Source: Butyriboletus loyo
Lineage: Eukaryota; Basidiomycota; Agaricomycetes; Boletales; Boletaceae
Assembly (NCBI GenBank): GCA_038093515.1
Contig: JBBPSI010000019.1
Coordinates: 1 to 64,000, forward strand
DNA: 64,000 bases
Direction: 5' to 3'
Part shown: positions 11,696 through 23,312 of the stretch, one piece after another
How positions within the stretch are numbered: position 1 is the stretch's first letter
Layout of the letters: each line of letters starts with the position of its first letter
Made by a program: the position numbers and the translations under genes
Notes under the pieces: generated by a model
What the model was told of the DNA's origin: nothing
The model's database searches: none
What the model saw: only the letters and a program-made list of their open reading frames with translations

Positions 11696-12000
11696 TGTGA
11701 ACGAAACCTCGTTTACTGCTATGCCAAGAGTGATCAGGACGTGAGGTTTTCCAAGTTGATTTGAGAATTCCTTGAGGACTTCCTGTAGTATACTCTCAAC
11801 AAGTTTGTACTGTGCTTGTCCGCGAGGACTTGCTCGATTGATCTTTACCCGGTCCCCGCGCTATTCGAGGCTTCACGTGCTGAGTATGATATACGGATTT
11901 CTTGCACGCCAATTATCGATGGGCACGCCAGACACATCACCTTGATTTCAGCCGCGTACAATCTTTCGAGGACATTGGCTATTATGAAGTGGACTCACGG
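11696..12000 (+). pseudogene. decayed duplicate of the GH15 3' end
   Basis: This stretch repeats, with many changes, the last exons of the preceding GH15 gene (about 10876-11410). Shared landmarks in the same order are the GAACCTCGTTTAC start, the GGACTTCCTG box, GAGGCTTCACGTG, the CGCCAATNATNGANGGGNA intron, and the final exon coding [19 protein letters not shown]. Large parts between these blocks are missing and the frame is broken. It looks like an old local duplication of the 3' end rather than a second gene. Confidence 0.82.
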
Positions 12001-12169
12001 GGCGAAACGATCTCTTGTGTTACCTACTACAGGAGTTAGCGACAGTTCGTTTAGTAACATCTCCTTGTAACGGTATTCACGTGACCGTATACGACGTGTC
12101 CAATTTCCATGTTCCACACGGACCCATCGTTTGCCTCTTCACAAGCCCGGGTTTCTTGATTTTACAGGA

Positions 12170-13998
12170 ATGGACTTGTTGCACACCCAGTTAGCTGCCT
12201 TACAGCACCAGCTGTCGTTCGTTGCAACTGAGCCGATCGACTGGAAATTTTTTGTTCAAGCATGTTCGTGGGCAGTGACATTGTTCGAATCCTACCTCTT
12301 GTGCGTCGTTTCGTTCCACTGCTTGCCAAGTACCATCCTGAACAGCCTCCATGACTTACAAGGCTCCGTCAATACCCGCTCTATTCAAAAACCGAGCCCC
12401 CTGCGGTTCTGGCTGGACACCTCGATGAGGTGACGTTCCGCAATTCTCAAGTGTATGGCAGAGACAAGGCCCAGTTCTCGCTTGTCACGGGGTTGCTTAA
12501 ACAAGCCATCGACTCCGCCATGCTACACTATGGGTTCTACGCCTGGGCATGGGACATGGGAGGCAAGTTCATCGGGCGGTTTGGTTATGGCACCGAGTAC
12601 GAGGTGAGCGCGACCGATCCGATTCGATACAGCGTTCACCAACGAAACCCCCCTACCCTCGTCGACGTTGACGTCAACAAAGATCACCCAATCCCTCGCG
12701 TTCGCAGCGATCCTATTCATCTTTTCATCCGTGATCAGTACCCCGCTCTCGGTGTACCAGACGTTTGTGCTCGAGGAAAAGCACGGGTTCAACAAGACGC
12801 CGCCGTCGTTGTTCGTCACCGACTTGCTCAAGAGCTGGCTACTCGCGTTCGTCATCGGCGGACCTTTCCTCTCTGTCTTTTTCTACGTGTTCAAGTGGGC
12901 GGGGGACCGCTTCGTTCCATGGCTCATGGCTTTTTTGTGGGTTCCATCTACTCGTCTCTCCTTTCTTCTTGCCGTTGCCTGACGCCGCCTTCGTGCAAGG
13001 CTCACGTTTCAGATTGTCATGGTCATCTTGTATCCGACTGTCATTCAACCTCTGTTCAACAAGCTCTCTCCGCTTTCCGAGGGTGATTTGCGTTCAAGAA
13101 CAGAGGCGTTGGCGCGCAAGCTCAAGTTCCCGTTGAAACACTTGTACGAGATCGACGGCTCAAAACGCAGCTCGCACAGTAACGCCTACTTTTTCGGTCT
13201 CCCATGGGTGGGTTCCTCTCCTCTCATCCCATCCCATCTCTTCACTGAAACACACCTTTTCAGAGCAAACACATCGTCATCTTTGATACTCTCATCAAAC
13301 AAAGCAAACCCGAAGAAGTCGAAGCCGTCCTCGCTCACGAGCTCGGTCACTGGTACTACATGCACCCCACCAAGCTGCTCTGTATCTCCCAATTCCACAT
13401 CTTCACCATCCTCGCGCTCTTCCCCGCGTTTCTGCATGCGCCGCTGTTTATAAGGGCGTTTGATTTCTCAAAGGCGGTGTCGGCGCGTCCGCCGACGATA
13501 GTGGCGTTTTTGATGTTCCAGGTGAGTGGTTCGCGTGTGTCGAGTCTTTGAGTTTTGTGTGTGCAGTGAGGACGGTCACTCAAACGAGGTTTTCTTTTTC
13601 TTTTTTTTTTTGGGAGGTCAGATGATCCTGACGCCAATGGAAGCCGTCGTTGGTATCGCGCTCAATTTCGTCTCGCGTCAATTCGAATGGGAAGCAGACC
13701 GATTTGCATGCGAACTTCAGGATCGGTTGCATGCGCCGGAGATGCATGATATGGGCAGTCGACTCGGACGAGCGCTCATCGCGTTGCACGTCAAGAACTT
13801 GTCGACTGTCTGGGTTGACTGGCTGTACGTCTTTGCTCGCTTTTTTTTAATTTAAACATATGGGGCACGTGCTAATGTCCTCGTCGATCACATAGGTATT
13901 CGGCGTACCACCATTCGCATCCCACCCTCATGGAGCGGCTGAAGGCACTAGAGAGCTTCAAGGCGAAGCGAGCAGGCGAGGAAAAGAAGGAACTTTAG
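12170..13998 (+). CDS. STE24: CAAX prenyl protease 1 (Ste24 zinc metalloprotease)
   Basis: Integral-membrane zinc protease of the ER and nuclear envelope that removes the AAX tripeptide from farnesylated proteins such as mating pheromone. The exons encode MDLLHTQLAALQHQL, YPLYSKTEPPAVLAGHLDEV, FRNSQVYGRDKAQFSLV, PLSVYQTFVLEEKHGFNKTP, VMVILYPTVIQPLFNKLSPL, SNAYFFGLPW and the active site VLAHELGHWYYMHPTKL (HExxH). EAVVGIALNFVSRQFEWEAD supplies the third zinc ligand and YSAYHHSHPTLMERLKALES closes the family core. The stop is TAG at 13996. The ATG at 12170 fits the family start; an in-frame ATG at 12131 is possible. Introns are short and keep frame. All catalytic residues are present and the gene looks functional. 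Confidence 0.95.
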
Positions 13999-14215
13999 CG
14001 ACGCTCATCCATCATACTAATACTCTCCCTCCCCCCCCTCGTCCCAATAAAAACCTTGATTATATGATTCTATCCTTGTGTTGACATGCGTGGACCCTGA
14101 AACGATACGCTAGCGTGAATTATTCCTTGTATACATAGCATTGAGATCTGGTAACTATAGTTTGCTCGATCGCTAGATCATATATATACTCGGCCGTCGC
14201 GGTTTTCCCGTCCGC
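13999..14215. other. convergent 3' ends of STE24 and ATG22
   Basis: A 217-bp convergent intergenic region that must hold both 3' UTRs. An AATAAA-like signal (CAATAAAAACC) occurs near 14045 on the plus strand, about 50 bp after the STE24 stop. Confidence 0.45.
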
Positions 14216-16369
14216 TCATTGTTCGACGGGCTGCGAAAACGCTTCTTGCTCAACGCGCTCAACAGAGTACGTCTGTGCGTCGATCCGACCTCGTTCGACG
14301 TCGACGCTCAAGAGGACTGGTACGGCGAGCCATATCATGAAGACGAGGAAGAAGAAGGCGTAGCGGATGTTGCCTGTGCTATCCGCGATGAGGCCGACGA
14401 TCAACGGGCCGACGAACGAGCTCGACTGTCGTGTTTTTTTAATGAACGATGGAACGATGACCACGTCCGTGGTCAGCTTCTCAAAGAAAAGAAACACGTC
14501 AACCGAGCAACGTTACCTTGTCTGTGATGGAGAACAAGCCGTACCTGTGGGTCACATCAACGACGTGCCGAAAAGAAAATCGCCAGCGGAAGAATAAAAC
14601 GTACCACCGCGCTTCTTCCCCCGATGGAATGAGCTCTGCATAAAACGCCCTTGCATAACTCTGGAAAGCTCCGTACGCGAAACCTGACCCGTGCAAAATA
14701 GGTCAGCATTCGACACCACATCATCGTCTTCCACTCCCTCCCCACCAAAGCACACGCACAAACTCACCGAAATACACTGCAAGTCCAAACATCTCTCCGG
14801 GCGTCGTCAACCCCCCTACTTGCATCCGTCTCACAAATGGCAAGAACCCGAGACATCCATAGGCAGGGACGCAGGAGACAAAGAGGACGAGGAGGACGAG
14901 GACGTGGCGGTTGGACCAACCAAAGTGGTGTTGAAGGGCAGGAAAGGCGAGGGAGCCGATGATCCCGAAGGCGGGCGTGATGGCGCCGATGAGCACGAGC
15001 GAAGAGGGTTCCATGTGGAGTGACGTCTTTCCAAAGAGGATCGCCGTGGAGGTGATCGTCGTGAAACCTACCACGTGAAAGTCACACGCAAGTTCAGGGT
15101 GAATGAGAAATAAATGCAGAAAACTTGAATGTGGACAGGGAACGCGGAGATGGGGTGAAGAGAACTGTGAGACATACCGTCTGAAAGAAGAAACCATGCG
15201 GCGAGGTATCTGAACGTGTGCTGTAGACGCTTGATCTGAGACCAACTGAGCATCACCCCGAGCCGCTTCCACGCAGCGGCGACCTCGGATCTGACAGTCC
15301 ACTTGTCTTCCCCTCCAAACGCGGGCACAGATGCACCGGGAAGCCAGATCGCGGCAGGTATCGAAAACAACATCCACCATAGCCCACTCAACCCGATGGC
15401 AAGACGAAGCGAGAAAGTGGAGCCGTGTAACTGTGTCACAGGAATGAGGGCCAGGAGGAGCAGGATGATCCCTGCACCGTACCCCGATGCGATACCCATT
15501 GATGAGATGCGCGACGTGGCGCGCGAGAGCGCAGCGACGTACGCTCTCTGTGCCGGGCTCTGGTGATCAGGCGCAGCGGCGCTCGCGATGCCGAGAAGGG
15601 GCGTGGAGAGGGATTCAGAGTCTGTGAAGAGGGTGTCACCGTCAAGATCGACGGACGTGGTCGAAGGGACGTCGGGGGATTCGGATGTCTCTAGCTCCTT
15701 TTGAGCTTCAATGACCTCGGGGGACTCGCGCGCGAGGGAGGGGAGGTATGAGTTCATAGCCACGACGGAGGCGCCGAAGCCAACGTTGGCACACATGGCA
15801 AAGATGGCGCAGAGAAGCCAGAGGGGGGAGGAAGGAGAGAGGAAGAGGAAGAGGACGGCAGCGGAGGCGCCCACGAATGCGAACACGAGGAGCAGTGACT
15901 TCCGGCTTGTTGCTGAGGGTTGCTCTCAACATTCGCACATCATGGTACTCTATCGACTTACGACGGTCTGCGATACTGCCCATGGATATGACAGTCAGCG
16001 CTTGTAGAGCGACGCTTGTCGAGTACACGTAAAGGCTGGATGTGGTTGTTAGAAGGTGACGGCGAGCATACCGAAGGAGAGGGACCTAAAGCTCGCGGTA
16101 TCTACCCAAAGCCAGCCAATCTTGACGGAACAGCGTCCAGAGTCGTCGCCTGTGGTAGACAGACATTGTTTAGTGTGGTCTGACTCCCAGAAGCCATTGT
16201 CCCTTGCAAACTGTTCTAGGCAGATGGGCAGGAAGAGCGCGAGCGAGACGACCGCAAACACTTCGCTGTGAACGCGGTTGGTGGAGAGACGGGAAAGAAA
16301 TGGATGGAAATACCTTGCGAAGGCATAACTGAGCCATCCGAGCAGCCAACGGGAGTGTGTGTTGAACAT
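14216..16369 (-). CDS. ATG22: Atg22-type vacuolar amino-acid effluxer (MFS)
   Basis: Multi-pass transporter of the Atg22 branch of the major facilitator superfamily, which exports amino acids from the vacuole after autophagic breakdown. It starts MFNTHSRWLLGWLSYAFA. Helices such as EVFAVVSLALFLPICLEQFA, VALQALTVISMGSIADR, LLCAIFAMCANVGFGASVVA and YGAGIILLLLALIPVTQLHG follow. Next come the GLSGLWWMLFSIPAAIWLPG half-repeat, an acidic loop, RYLAAWFLLSDG, SLAFPALQHHFGWSN, FAYGAFQSYARAFYAELIPS and SSFVGPLIVGLIADSTGNIR. The cytoplasmic tail ends SQPVEQ-TGA at 14216. The conserved Atg22 order is complete. The start lies only 86 bp downstream of the SUMO stop codon on the same strand, which is very tight spacing. 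Confidence 0.92.
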
Positions 16370-16455
16370 GGTCGCACTGTCCAAGCCTCAAATGAGCTTC
16401 CACGTAATCAATTGCCCCTATTATACACACACAACAACCCAACCGTACAAGCACA

Positions 16456-17017
16456 CTACTGCACACCCACGTCCACCCCCCCGCCGACCTAGGAAAGACC
16501 GTCCGCAAAAGACGTACGACCAACACCATCTCACGTACCTGCTGTAGAACAGCGTCGATCACGTCGCCGTCCTCCATCGCTACCTGATCGGCGACACGTC
16601 AATATACTCGGGTAGGACGACCCAACAGGATCGCACCTCTGTAGGTGTGCCTTCCGCTCTCAGTCTGTTCCCATCATAGACGAATCGGAACGTCCCTGTC
16701 CAGAAATGATGTGATCAACGCGTGCTGCATGGGTGATCTAGTAAACCTACCTGATTCTTTCCCAAAGCGTTTCTGCAACGTGTGTGGGTCAAGAAGATGG
16801 GATAACCCCGTATGCAACGATGGCGTCACGCACCTCCGCCGCCTCGAATATTTTTCGAAAAGGCATGTTTGGCTTTACTTTTACGGTGATGTCTATGTCA
16901 TACTGGCGATGAGCACACAGGAAGCGCCAAGGTTGACGGGGACCCACGTTGACCCTCGTAGTTGATGACCAGGTTCAGCTTCGGTTTGACGTCCTCTGCG
17001 TCGGGATCTTGTGACAT
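16456..17017 (-). CDS. SMT3: SUMO (small ubiquitin-like modifier) precursor
   Basis: Ubiquitin-fold modifier that is conjugated to lysines of nuclear proteins. Six exons give about 93 aa: MSQDPDAEDVKPKLNLVINY, then ITVKVKPNMPFRKIFEAAE, KRFGKES, GTFRFVYDGNRLRAEGTPTE and VAMEDGDVIDAVLQQ. A last exon encodes VGGGVDVGVQ-TAG. The Gly-Gly needed for conjugation is created across the last 50-nt intron, and the seven residues after it would be removed by a Ulp-type protease. The acidic N-terminal segment containing a VKPK stretch is typical of SUMO. Five introns in so short a gene is striking, but every junction keeps frame. Its start is 204 bp downstream of the TFIIS stop. Confidence 0.95.
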
Positions 17018-17221
17018 GGTGCAAACGAGAACGAAGACGACGACCAAGGCACGCGCTCAACGCGTAAATAACCGCGTGCAACGACAAGTGGTCGCTACAT
17101 TATGTAATTCCCCATGCAAAATGTGAAGAGGGGTATACACAATTAAACTCTGGCATAGGCATAGGCACGAAACTAATTCTCAAACGATAAAAGTGGGGCA
17201 ATATACACGAGGGGGGTCCAA

Positions 17222-18534
17222 TCAAGAAAACTTCCACCTGAATAACCGTTGGCCCGCTGAACAAAGAGAGAGAGAAACGGGACACTGACCTATTTCCACA
17301 GTTGACACATCTGCATGACAGTCAGTGAGAAGCTCGGTAGGTCGAGCGATGCAGACGTACGTGACAAAGGTGGTCATTGGTTCGTCAGCGCTTCGTGTCT
17401 GTGCTTGACGGTAACGGCACTTGCGCTTGGGGAACATTAATCGTGACGACATGCATCTGTGAAAGGGCTACGTGCCTGCTTGCACCTTCCACACTGGAAG
17501 CCTTCTGTCTCTGCTTCCTGTTCTCCGGCGCCAAGAGATTTGAACAAGTTCTCTTCTTTAATTTTTCGGTCGGCGGCGCGCCGCTCTTCGGTCATCATGT
17601 CCTAATGCGCCATGAGCCCGTAAACACGAGACGTTCGAAAAGGAGTGACACGGTACCTCGTTTGTCATTCTGCTGAATTTCTCGGGGGACAGCTCGCCGC
17701 TGACGATACTTTCACGCAAGCTGGGATTCGACTTGTCCTTGAGGTTGACGAACAGAGATCGAATCTTGCCCTTATATTCTGAGGTCGTGCCGCCAAACTG
17801 CGTAAACACTGCTTTTTCAACGGCGATCGCACGGCTGGTGATCAAGTCGCTAGCTGGGAAACAGAGCGGGTCAGATCGGACGACGGCTGTAGGAGCATGG
17901 GGGACTCACGGGCACCCGAGTCACAGGCGAGACCATCATAGACGAGTTCCGCACATCGGTCCCGCGTGTTGTCGCCCGTCGCCGTAATCTTGACACCATC
18001 CGCCTTGGAGTTGCGGACATCTGGTTTTCCATTGGGTATGGGTGTGGCGACGGGGGTCACGGACGTGGATTGCTTGCGAACTAGACCCACCTCAGACAGC
18101 TACACGAAAATCTCAGCGGAAAAACGCACCTGGCGGTTTGCCGTTGATGAGCGTCTTTGAGCCCGAGGCGGATTTGGCCTTGTCGACCTCGTTTTTCCAC
18201 TTTTTGACGATCTCTTTGGCCAAATCGGAGACCTCCTTTGACTCATGGGCACGAAGCTTGCCTACCGCAAGACCGGCCTTGCTCTCCTACGGGCGTCGTG
18301 CAGGACGATGGACACACGTTCACACTGGACATGGGATGGGACGGGAAATGCCTACCCTTAGAATTGCTTCGTTGACCTGAAAGTCCTTCTTGAGAACCTT
18401 TAGGATAGCCACGCGTTCCTGAGAGAGCAAAAGTGAGTCGAGCGATAAAATATGACGGCTGACAGACATACCTCATTCGTGCTCGCATTCTGGAGCTGCT
18501 TTACATGTTTTTTGAGCTCAACTGCGTCTGACAT
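17222..18534 (-). CDS. DST1: transcription elongation factor TFIIS
   Basis: Elongation factor that rescues backtracked RNA polymerase II by stimulating transcript cleavage. Domain I (LW/TFIIS-N) begins MSDAVELKKHVKQLQNASTN and continues ERVAILKVLKKDFQV and LAKEIVKKWKNEVDKAKS. Domain II carries DRCAELVYDGLACDSGA, AVEKAVFTQFGGTTSEYKGK, IRSLFVNLKDKSNPSLRESI and EERRAADRKIKEENLF. The C-terminal zinc ribbon reads FQCGRCKQARKCRYRQAQTR, then [20 protein letters not shown], so all four cysteines and the invasive QTRSADEP loop are present. It ends FS-TGA at 17222. The gene looks intact and is divergently arranged with PRP46, 189 bp away. Confidence 0.96.
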
Positions 18535-18723
18535 GGTGAACGTAGTCTACGTTGCTACCGACTATACGAACGACGACGCTCTCCACTTCTTTTGTTCCTC
18601 ACGAGCGACAGCTAGTCGAGAACAAACACGCCGTCGCCATCTCCACTAACCTATCGCCAAATAATGACAAAGCCATTTGGCCCACTTCCAAAAATGGACA
18701 TGTACTTTTGAGCCAAAACGTCG
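18535..18723. promoter_or_regulatory. divergent promoter between TFIIS and PRP46
   Basis: A 189-bp spacer separates the two ATGs on opposite strands, so both core promoters must lie here or overlap. I see no clear TATA box; a CCACT-containing stretch lies near 18640-18680. Confidence 0.5.
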
Positions 18724-20432
18724 ATGGCCTCGATACTTGCGCCGCTCGACCCTCTCCTCAGACAAAGCGCCAAACGCACCCGCGACATCTTTGCTTCATG
18801 TCCCGACGACAGCCTCAAAGACGGCGACGAGAAGAGGTCCGCCGTCCCCCTCCTTCCCCGTATCCCACACTCACTCGATATAGTGCCCGCCTACATCTCG
18901 CCGTCAAAATGGCCGACGAGTACAAACACTACCGTGAGCTCCCGGCTGCCCTCCTTTCTCAACAAGCCCCCGTCGGGCCCGCACGCCCCAAACCACCCCA
19001 GGCCTCCCAAAAATTGCTCACCGCCGGCCGTACGTCGTCCCCACCCTTAGTCTCGTATCGGCACTAACCACCATCCAGCATCCAGCGACACCTCGCGTAT
19101 GATCGCCACGATTGACAACACCCCCAAGGCCCAGCCTTCCACCTTTGCCACCTCGAGCAAGCTCTCCGAAGCACTCACCCTCCACAACACGGTGCGAACG
19201 GTCAAACCGACGTACCACCCCCCATGGAAACTGGTCCGCGTCATCTCGGGCCATTTGGGGTGGGTCCGTAGTGTCGCGGTCGAGCCCGGAAACACGTGGT
19301 TTGCGACCGGCGCGGGGGACCGAGTTATCAAGATTTGGGACTTGGCATCGGGAGCGCTCAAGTTGTCGTTGACGGGCCACATCTCGACTGTCCGTGGCTT
19401 GGCTGTCTCACCGAGACATCCGTATCTGTTTTCGTGTGGTGAAGACAAGGTGCGTCTGCCTCGACATCCATTCCGCATTTCCCCTCTGACGAGCGGTAGA
19501 TGGTCAAATGCTGGGACCTCGAGGTCAACAAAGTAATACGGCATTACCACGGACACCTCTCGGGCGTATACGCGCTCAGCCTACACCCCACCCTCGACGT
19601 ACTGGTCACCTCTGGCAGAGACGCCTCCACCCGCGTGTGGGACATGCGCACCAAAGCACAAATACACATACTCGCTGGCCACTCTGCCACCGTCGCCGAC
19701 GTCAAATGTCAAGATTCCGATCCACAGGTAATTACGGGTTCTATGGACTCGACAATCCGGTGCGTTGCTTTGTCATTCCTCTTAGCACCACTCTGCTCAC
19801 TCTTCCATTTCCGTTTCGTCCCGCTTCGATAGCCTATGGGATCTCGCCGCCGGCAAAACCATGGTCACACTCACCCACCACAAAAAATCTGTCCGCGCAC
19901 TCGCCATCCACCCAACCGAATACTCGTTCGCATCCGGCTCCGCTGGCGGGAACAATATCAAGAAGTGGAAATGTCCCGAGGGTGCGTTCGTGTTCAATTT
20001 CCCGGGGCATAATGCAATCATCAACACGCTGTCTGTGAATGCCGAGGGCGTCTTCTTTTCTGGAGGTGCGTGACATGTTCTTGCACGTCCGCACGTGTTC
20101 CCGTTGGGTGGGATCACTGACGACGCGAATCCAGGCGACAACGGTACCCTTACGTTCTGGGACTACAACACTGGCACGCCCTTTCAAAATATGGAAGACG
20201 TCCCGCAACCCGGTTCGCTCGAAGCCGAAGCAGGCGTGTTTTGTTCGACATTCGACGCGACGGGGACGAGGTTGATCACGGGTGGAGCGGACAAGACAAT
20301 CAAGGTATGTTATTATCTTCAAGGGTCATGTGTTCGTGTCCTCCTCGTTCGAGACCCGCTTTTTTGATCACGTTTCGCATGTCGTGTGACTGATCCGCGT
20401 GTGTGTAGGTGTATGCGGAACAATCCCAATAG
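18724..20432 (+). CDS. PRP46: Prp46/PLRG1 WD40 spliceosome protein
   Basis: Seven-bladed WD40 protein of the Prp19 (NineTeen) complex required for spliceosome activation. The N-terminus [20 protein letters not shown] is joined by a 47-nt intron (18837-18883) to [20 protein letters not shown], matching the KLRxEY region of PLRG1. The blades then follow as in the family: [146 protein letters not shown] and [15 protein letters not shown]. The stop TAG is at 20430. The C-terminus is shorter than in human PLRG1. The same frame stays open for 46 codons after the TAG. Confidence 0.96.
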
Positions 20433-20749
20433 TCGTTCGTTGCCCCTGTGATCCGACGCATGCTTAGGGACGAGGACGTCCACTTGCTTTCGTACAATGC
20501 CGCCATGTATCACCCGTCTGTTACACGTTCCAAGACCAATGTATTTGTAACCTGGACGGAGTGGGAAGAGTAACTTGGGGGACTGGTCAACAGGGCCGAG
20601 GCTTCGTAAGTTAAAAAAAAGGCGGCTACCGGCTACAAACGTTAAACCATTGATGTGACTTGGGATTTTTGTTGATCACATTACCTAGGGGACGACTACA
20701 TCTATGCCAAACACGTTGTCTCAATGTCTTGGTTGTATATGACTTGTCG
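20433..20749. other. 3' region of PRP46 with in-frame open extension
   Basis: After the PRP46 TAG the same frame continues to a TAA at about 20572 (SFVAPVIRRMLRDEDVHLLS...). Beyond that no exon is recognised. Confidence 0.3.
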
Positions 20750-21027
20750 CTAACATCGTCCGCCGTCTGTCTCTGTGGCAGCATCCTTGAGCGGCAGCGC
20801 GATCTCATGCGGTGGTACTCCCTCGCGGGCCTCTTCTTCATCCGATGTGTCGACCTGGGCCAGCTCCTCCTTATCCCCCAAGCGTCGTTGTTCGGCCAAA
20901 TCATGTTTATGATATCGCTCGCTGTCTCTGCGCTGTACAACGCGGCTCAACGCTTCGTTGGAGAAAATTCATCAGAAGCTCTTTCTATTCGAGAGGGATG
21001 TTCGAGCATCTGCCATTGGTATTGATC
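20750..21027 (+). CDS. fragment of a possible membrane protein
   Basis: An open stretch after an AG acceptor at about 20782 encodes two hydrophobic segments (RWYSLAGLFFIRCVDLGQLL and FGQIMFMISLAVSALYNAAQ) with strong C/G third-position bias, then stops at 21027. An alternative frame just downstream (RKFIRSSFYSRGMFEHLPLV) could continue the protein if a frameshift or missed intron lies near 20950. I see no upstream exon with a start codon. The product is unknown. It may be a truncated relic. The opposite strand is also open but has poorer codon bias. Confidence 0.35.
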
Positions 21028-21721
21028 AAGTATAGGTTGGGCACGCGCACGATACGACCGCAGTGCCGGGTGTTCATGCTTTGAAGTTGTAGTATTTGCA
21101 GCTGCCAAGAGCAAGACCCGACGGGGACTCGATAAAGTGCTCCCCGACGAATACCAAGGGGGTTTGCCAGTTGGAAGGCAACGATCTCGGTCGCTGAGTG
21201 GAACGGCTGTATCATGAGGCACGCATGTCGACCGGTCCTTTTTAAAAAATTTATATTCGACAGTCCTGGACGGATTCCGATTTATAGAGCAGCACGGAGA
21301 TTTGTTGGAACGTACGGGCGGCGTACGATATTAGAGCTACGAGGTGGTCACATATCTATATCTCCGAGTCGGTCAGCTGCGATCGTCCGTCGTTTCATCT
21401 CGCTCGCTTCTTCCCGCTCGTAGTGAATACGAGTACGAAGTAGTGATCATTTATGTGGCTCTTTCTGTTTACCCGAGGGTATGTATACCGTGACAGGCCG
21501 AGACGTATCGTGGCTTCATTTGCGTCCTCTCGTATGCATCATCGTAGCGGCGCCTGGAATCGCCAACCCCCGACTCCAAGTCCATCATCGATAAAGTTCA
21601 ATTCACGTCACTTTGAATAAAGCGCAAAATTTGACCTTTTTTTTTCTTCGTATGATTCATCCGATGCCAGGTCAAAATCATGATTTTATGTACATACACG
21701 TATCTGGGGAAAATATCTGCC
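21028..21721. other. no assignable gene
   Basis: About 700 bases with low coding signal and a T-rich tract near 21639. It probably holds the 3' UTR of the minus-strand gene that ends at 21722. Confidence 0.3.
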
Positions 21722-23194
21722 TCACGATTCCATGTCGCTGTTGTTGGTCTTGGTGATTACAACCTTTTTCCTGGGTGGCTGCCCCGGTGGCTCCCCGTCC
21801 GAGTCGTCGGCCTTTTCCCTTTGGTCGTAGATCCCTGTGCCTTCACCAAGGCCGCCTTGGTGTACGAGTGGTACGGCAGGGAAATCATCTGTTTGAGGAT
21901 GAGCTGGTAGACACGAGAGCCATTGCTACTGCTGTTGTTGTTAGACGAATTACCAGAGATGTCCCAACCGAATCTCAGTCACATCATATAAAATCATCAT
22001 GGAATTGAAACGAACAAAACTCACAGCTCGGGGCAAACTTCGACCTCAACGAACTGCCCATCGCTGCATTTCGCGTCGTAGTCGGCGGGGCGGATTTCAA
22101 CTCCCTGTGAATCGAGAACATTCGGCATGGCTACCTTTGCTTTGGCAAGTTGTGTGTTCGTTCTCAGTAGACCAGCATAGCGTCTTTCGGGGTCAGGCAG
22201 GTGAGAGATACAGAATGTGTGGGAATATGCATCTTCAAGACAACGAGACAAGTCATAATATAGTCCAAGAGTATAGAAAAAATGCACCGGCATACCTGTT
22301 GAAGAACCCGCAACGGCTGCGACCGCGGCACTAACAGCAGCCGCTCTCGCCTTACTAGGGCTCAAGGAGCCTCCAGACCCTTGCCCCGGTGTTCAACAAC
22401 ACTTCTCGTAAAGAATAGGATAAGACGTACTTCCAATATCCTCAAGCGAGAATTCAGGGGCGACAACTCTTTCAGTGGTCGGGAGACTTCGAAACAAGGG
22501 TTGCTCAAACCTCTTTCCGAAGAAGAGGACTCGGAGAAATGCCCTCAGGATGCAATTACGAGCCCCAATTCGGCGTTGAAAGAGCCTGCGAGGCTTCCGG
22601 TAAGTCACATCTCTTCCCTGTATATTGGGCAGAGTCTGATAAATACAAAGACGGCGACACAAAACCGAACATCGCCCCATTCTGGCGATCGTACGAACCT
22701 GATCGTGGGGATTATTTTTCAATGGTCATTATACGAATTGAGCTCGCGCGTTTCTGAGTGCGGTGATATCAAGCTGAAATGACGATTAGCATGGGTAACA
22801 GAAGAGTATCAAATGGACGTACACCATTGAACGGGAGGTTAAAATATGGTCCAAGTCTCGAAAATTGACCACAACGGTCAATTTTCGCTGGAAATCTCAT
22901 GGCCAAGGCTTCGCCGGTCGATTTGACCCAGTAATCGGCGTTATCTGGAATCACATATTTCAAGGGCTGTGGGTTATTTGACGTCACGACAGTTTCCATG
23001 AGATCACGAGAGGCTGCATTCGGATGCGCGATGACGTGGAGAAGCGAGTTCCATAGAGTTGATGTTTCGGAAACTCGAGGGCGTGTTGGGGATTCGGGGC
23101 GATCACCAGGGACATGAGAAGTTGTAGTCGGGAGAGCATCACCAGAGTAAACGGTGGCCGCAGAACAACGAGAAACAGGTGGTGTGATGGACAT
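21722..23194 (-). CDS. uncharacterised protein, several exons
   Basis: An in-frame exon chain on the minus strand. Exon 1 starts MSITPPVSRCSAATVYSGDA and runs through DNADYWVKSTGEALAMRFPA to GPYFNLPFNG before a GTACGT donor near 22825. Later pieces are FGKRFEQPLFRSLPTTERVV, APEFSLEDIGRSGGSLSPSK, the Ala-rich ARAAAVSAAVAAVAGSST, KVAMPNVLDSQGVEIRPADY and ADDSDGEPPGQPPRKKVVIT, ending NNSDMES-TGA at 21722. The tail contains a basic cluster (PPRKK) after an acidic stretch, which could act in nuclear localisation. No known domain is recognised. A TATA-like box about 85 bp upstream supports the start. Some internal junctions (22430-22820) remain uncertain. Confidence 0.55.
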
Positions 23195-23278
23195 GGTGAT
23201 GGTAGTGAGACGAGAAAGTGATCGCGCAAGAAAAGATGTCTGGGTGGGATGGGAGTCCAAGAAACCCAGAAATGAGAG

Positions 23279-23287
23279 CTTTATATA
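23279..23287 (-). promoter_or_regulatory. TATA-like box of the gene starting at 23194
   Basis: TATATAAAG on the minus strand, about 85 bp upstream of the ATG at 23194. A regulatory role is inferred from motif and spacing. Confidence 0.45.
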
Positions 23288-23312
23288 CGAGGAGCAGGAA
23301 ACCAGAATAGGT

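Noticed and set aside
20750..20950. Minus-strand charged open frame (SRVVQRRDSERYHKHDLAEQ)
   Set aside because: It is antisense to a plus-strand frame with better third-position bias and hydrophobic helices.
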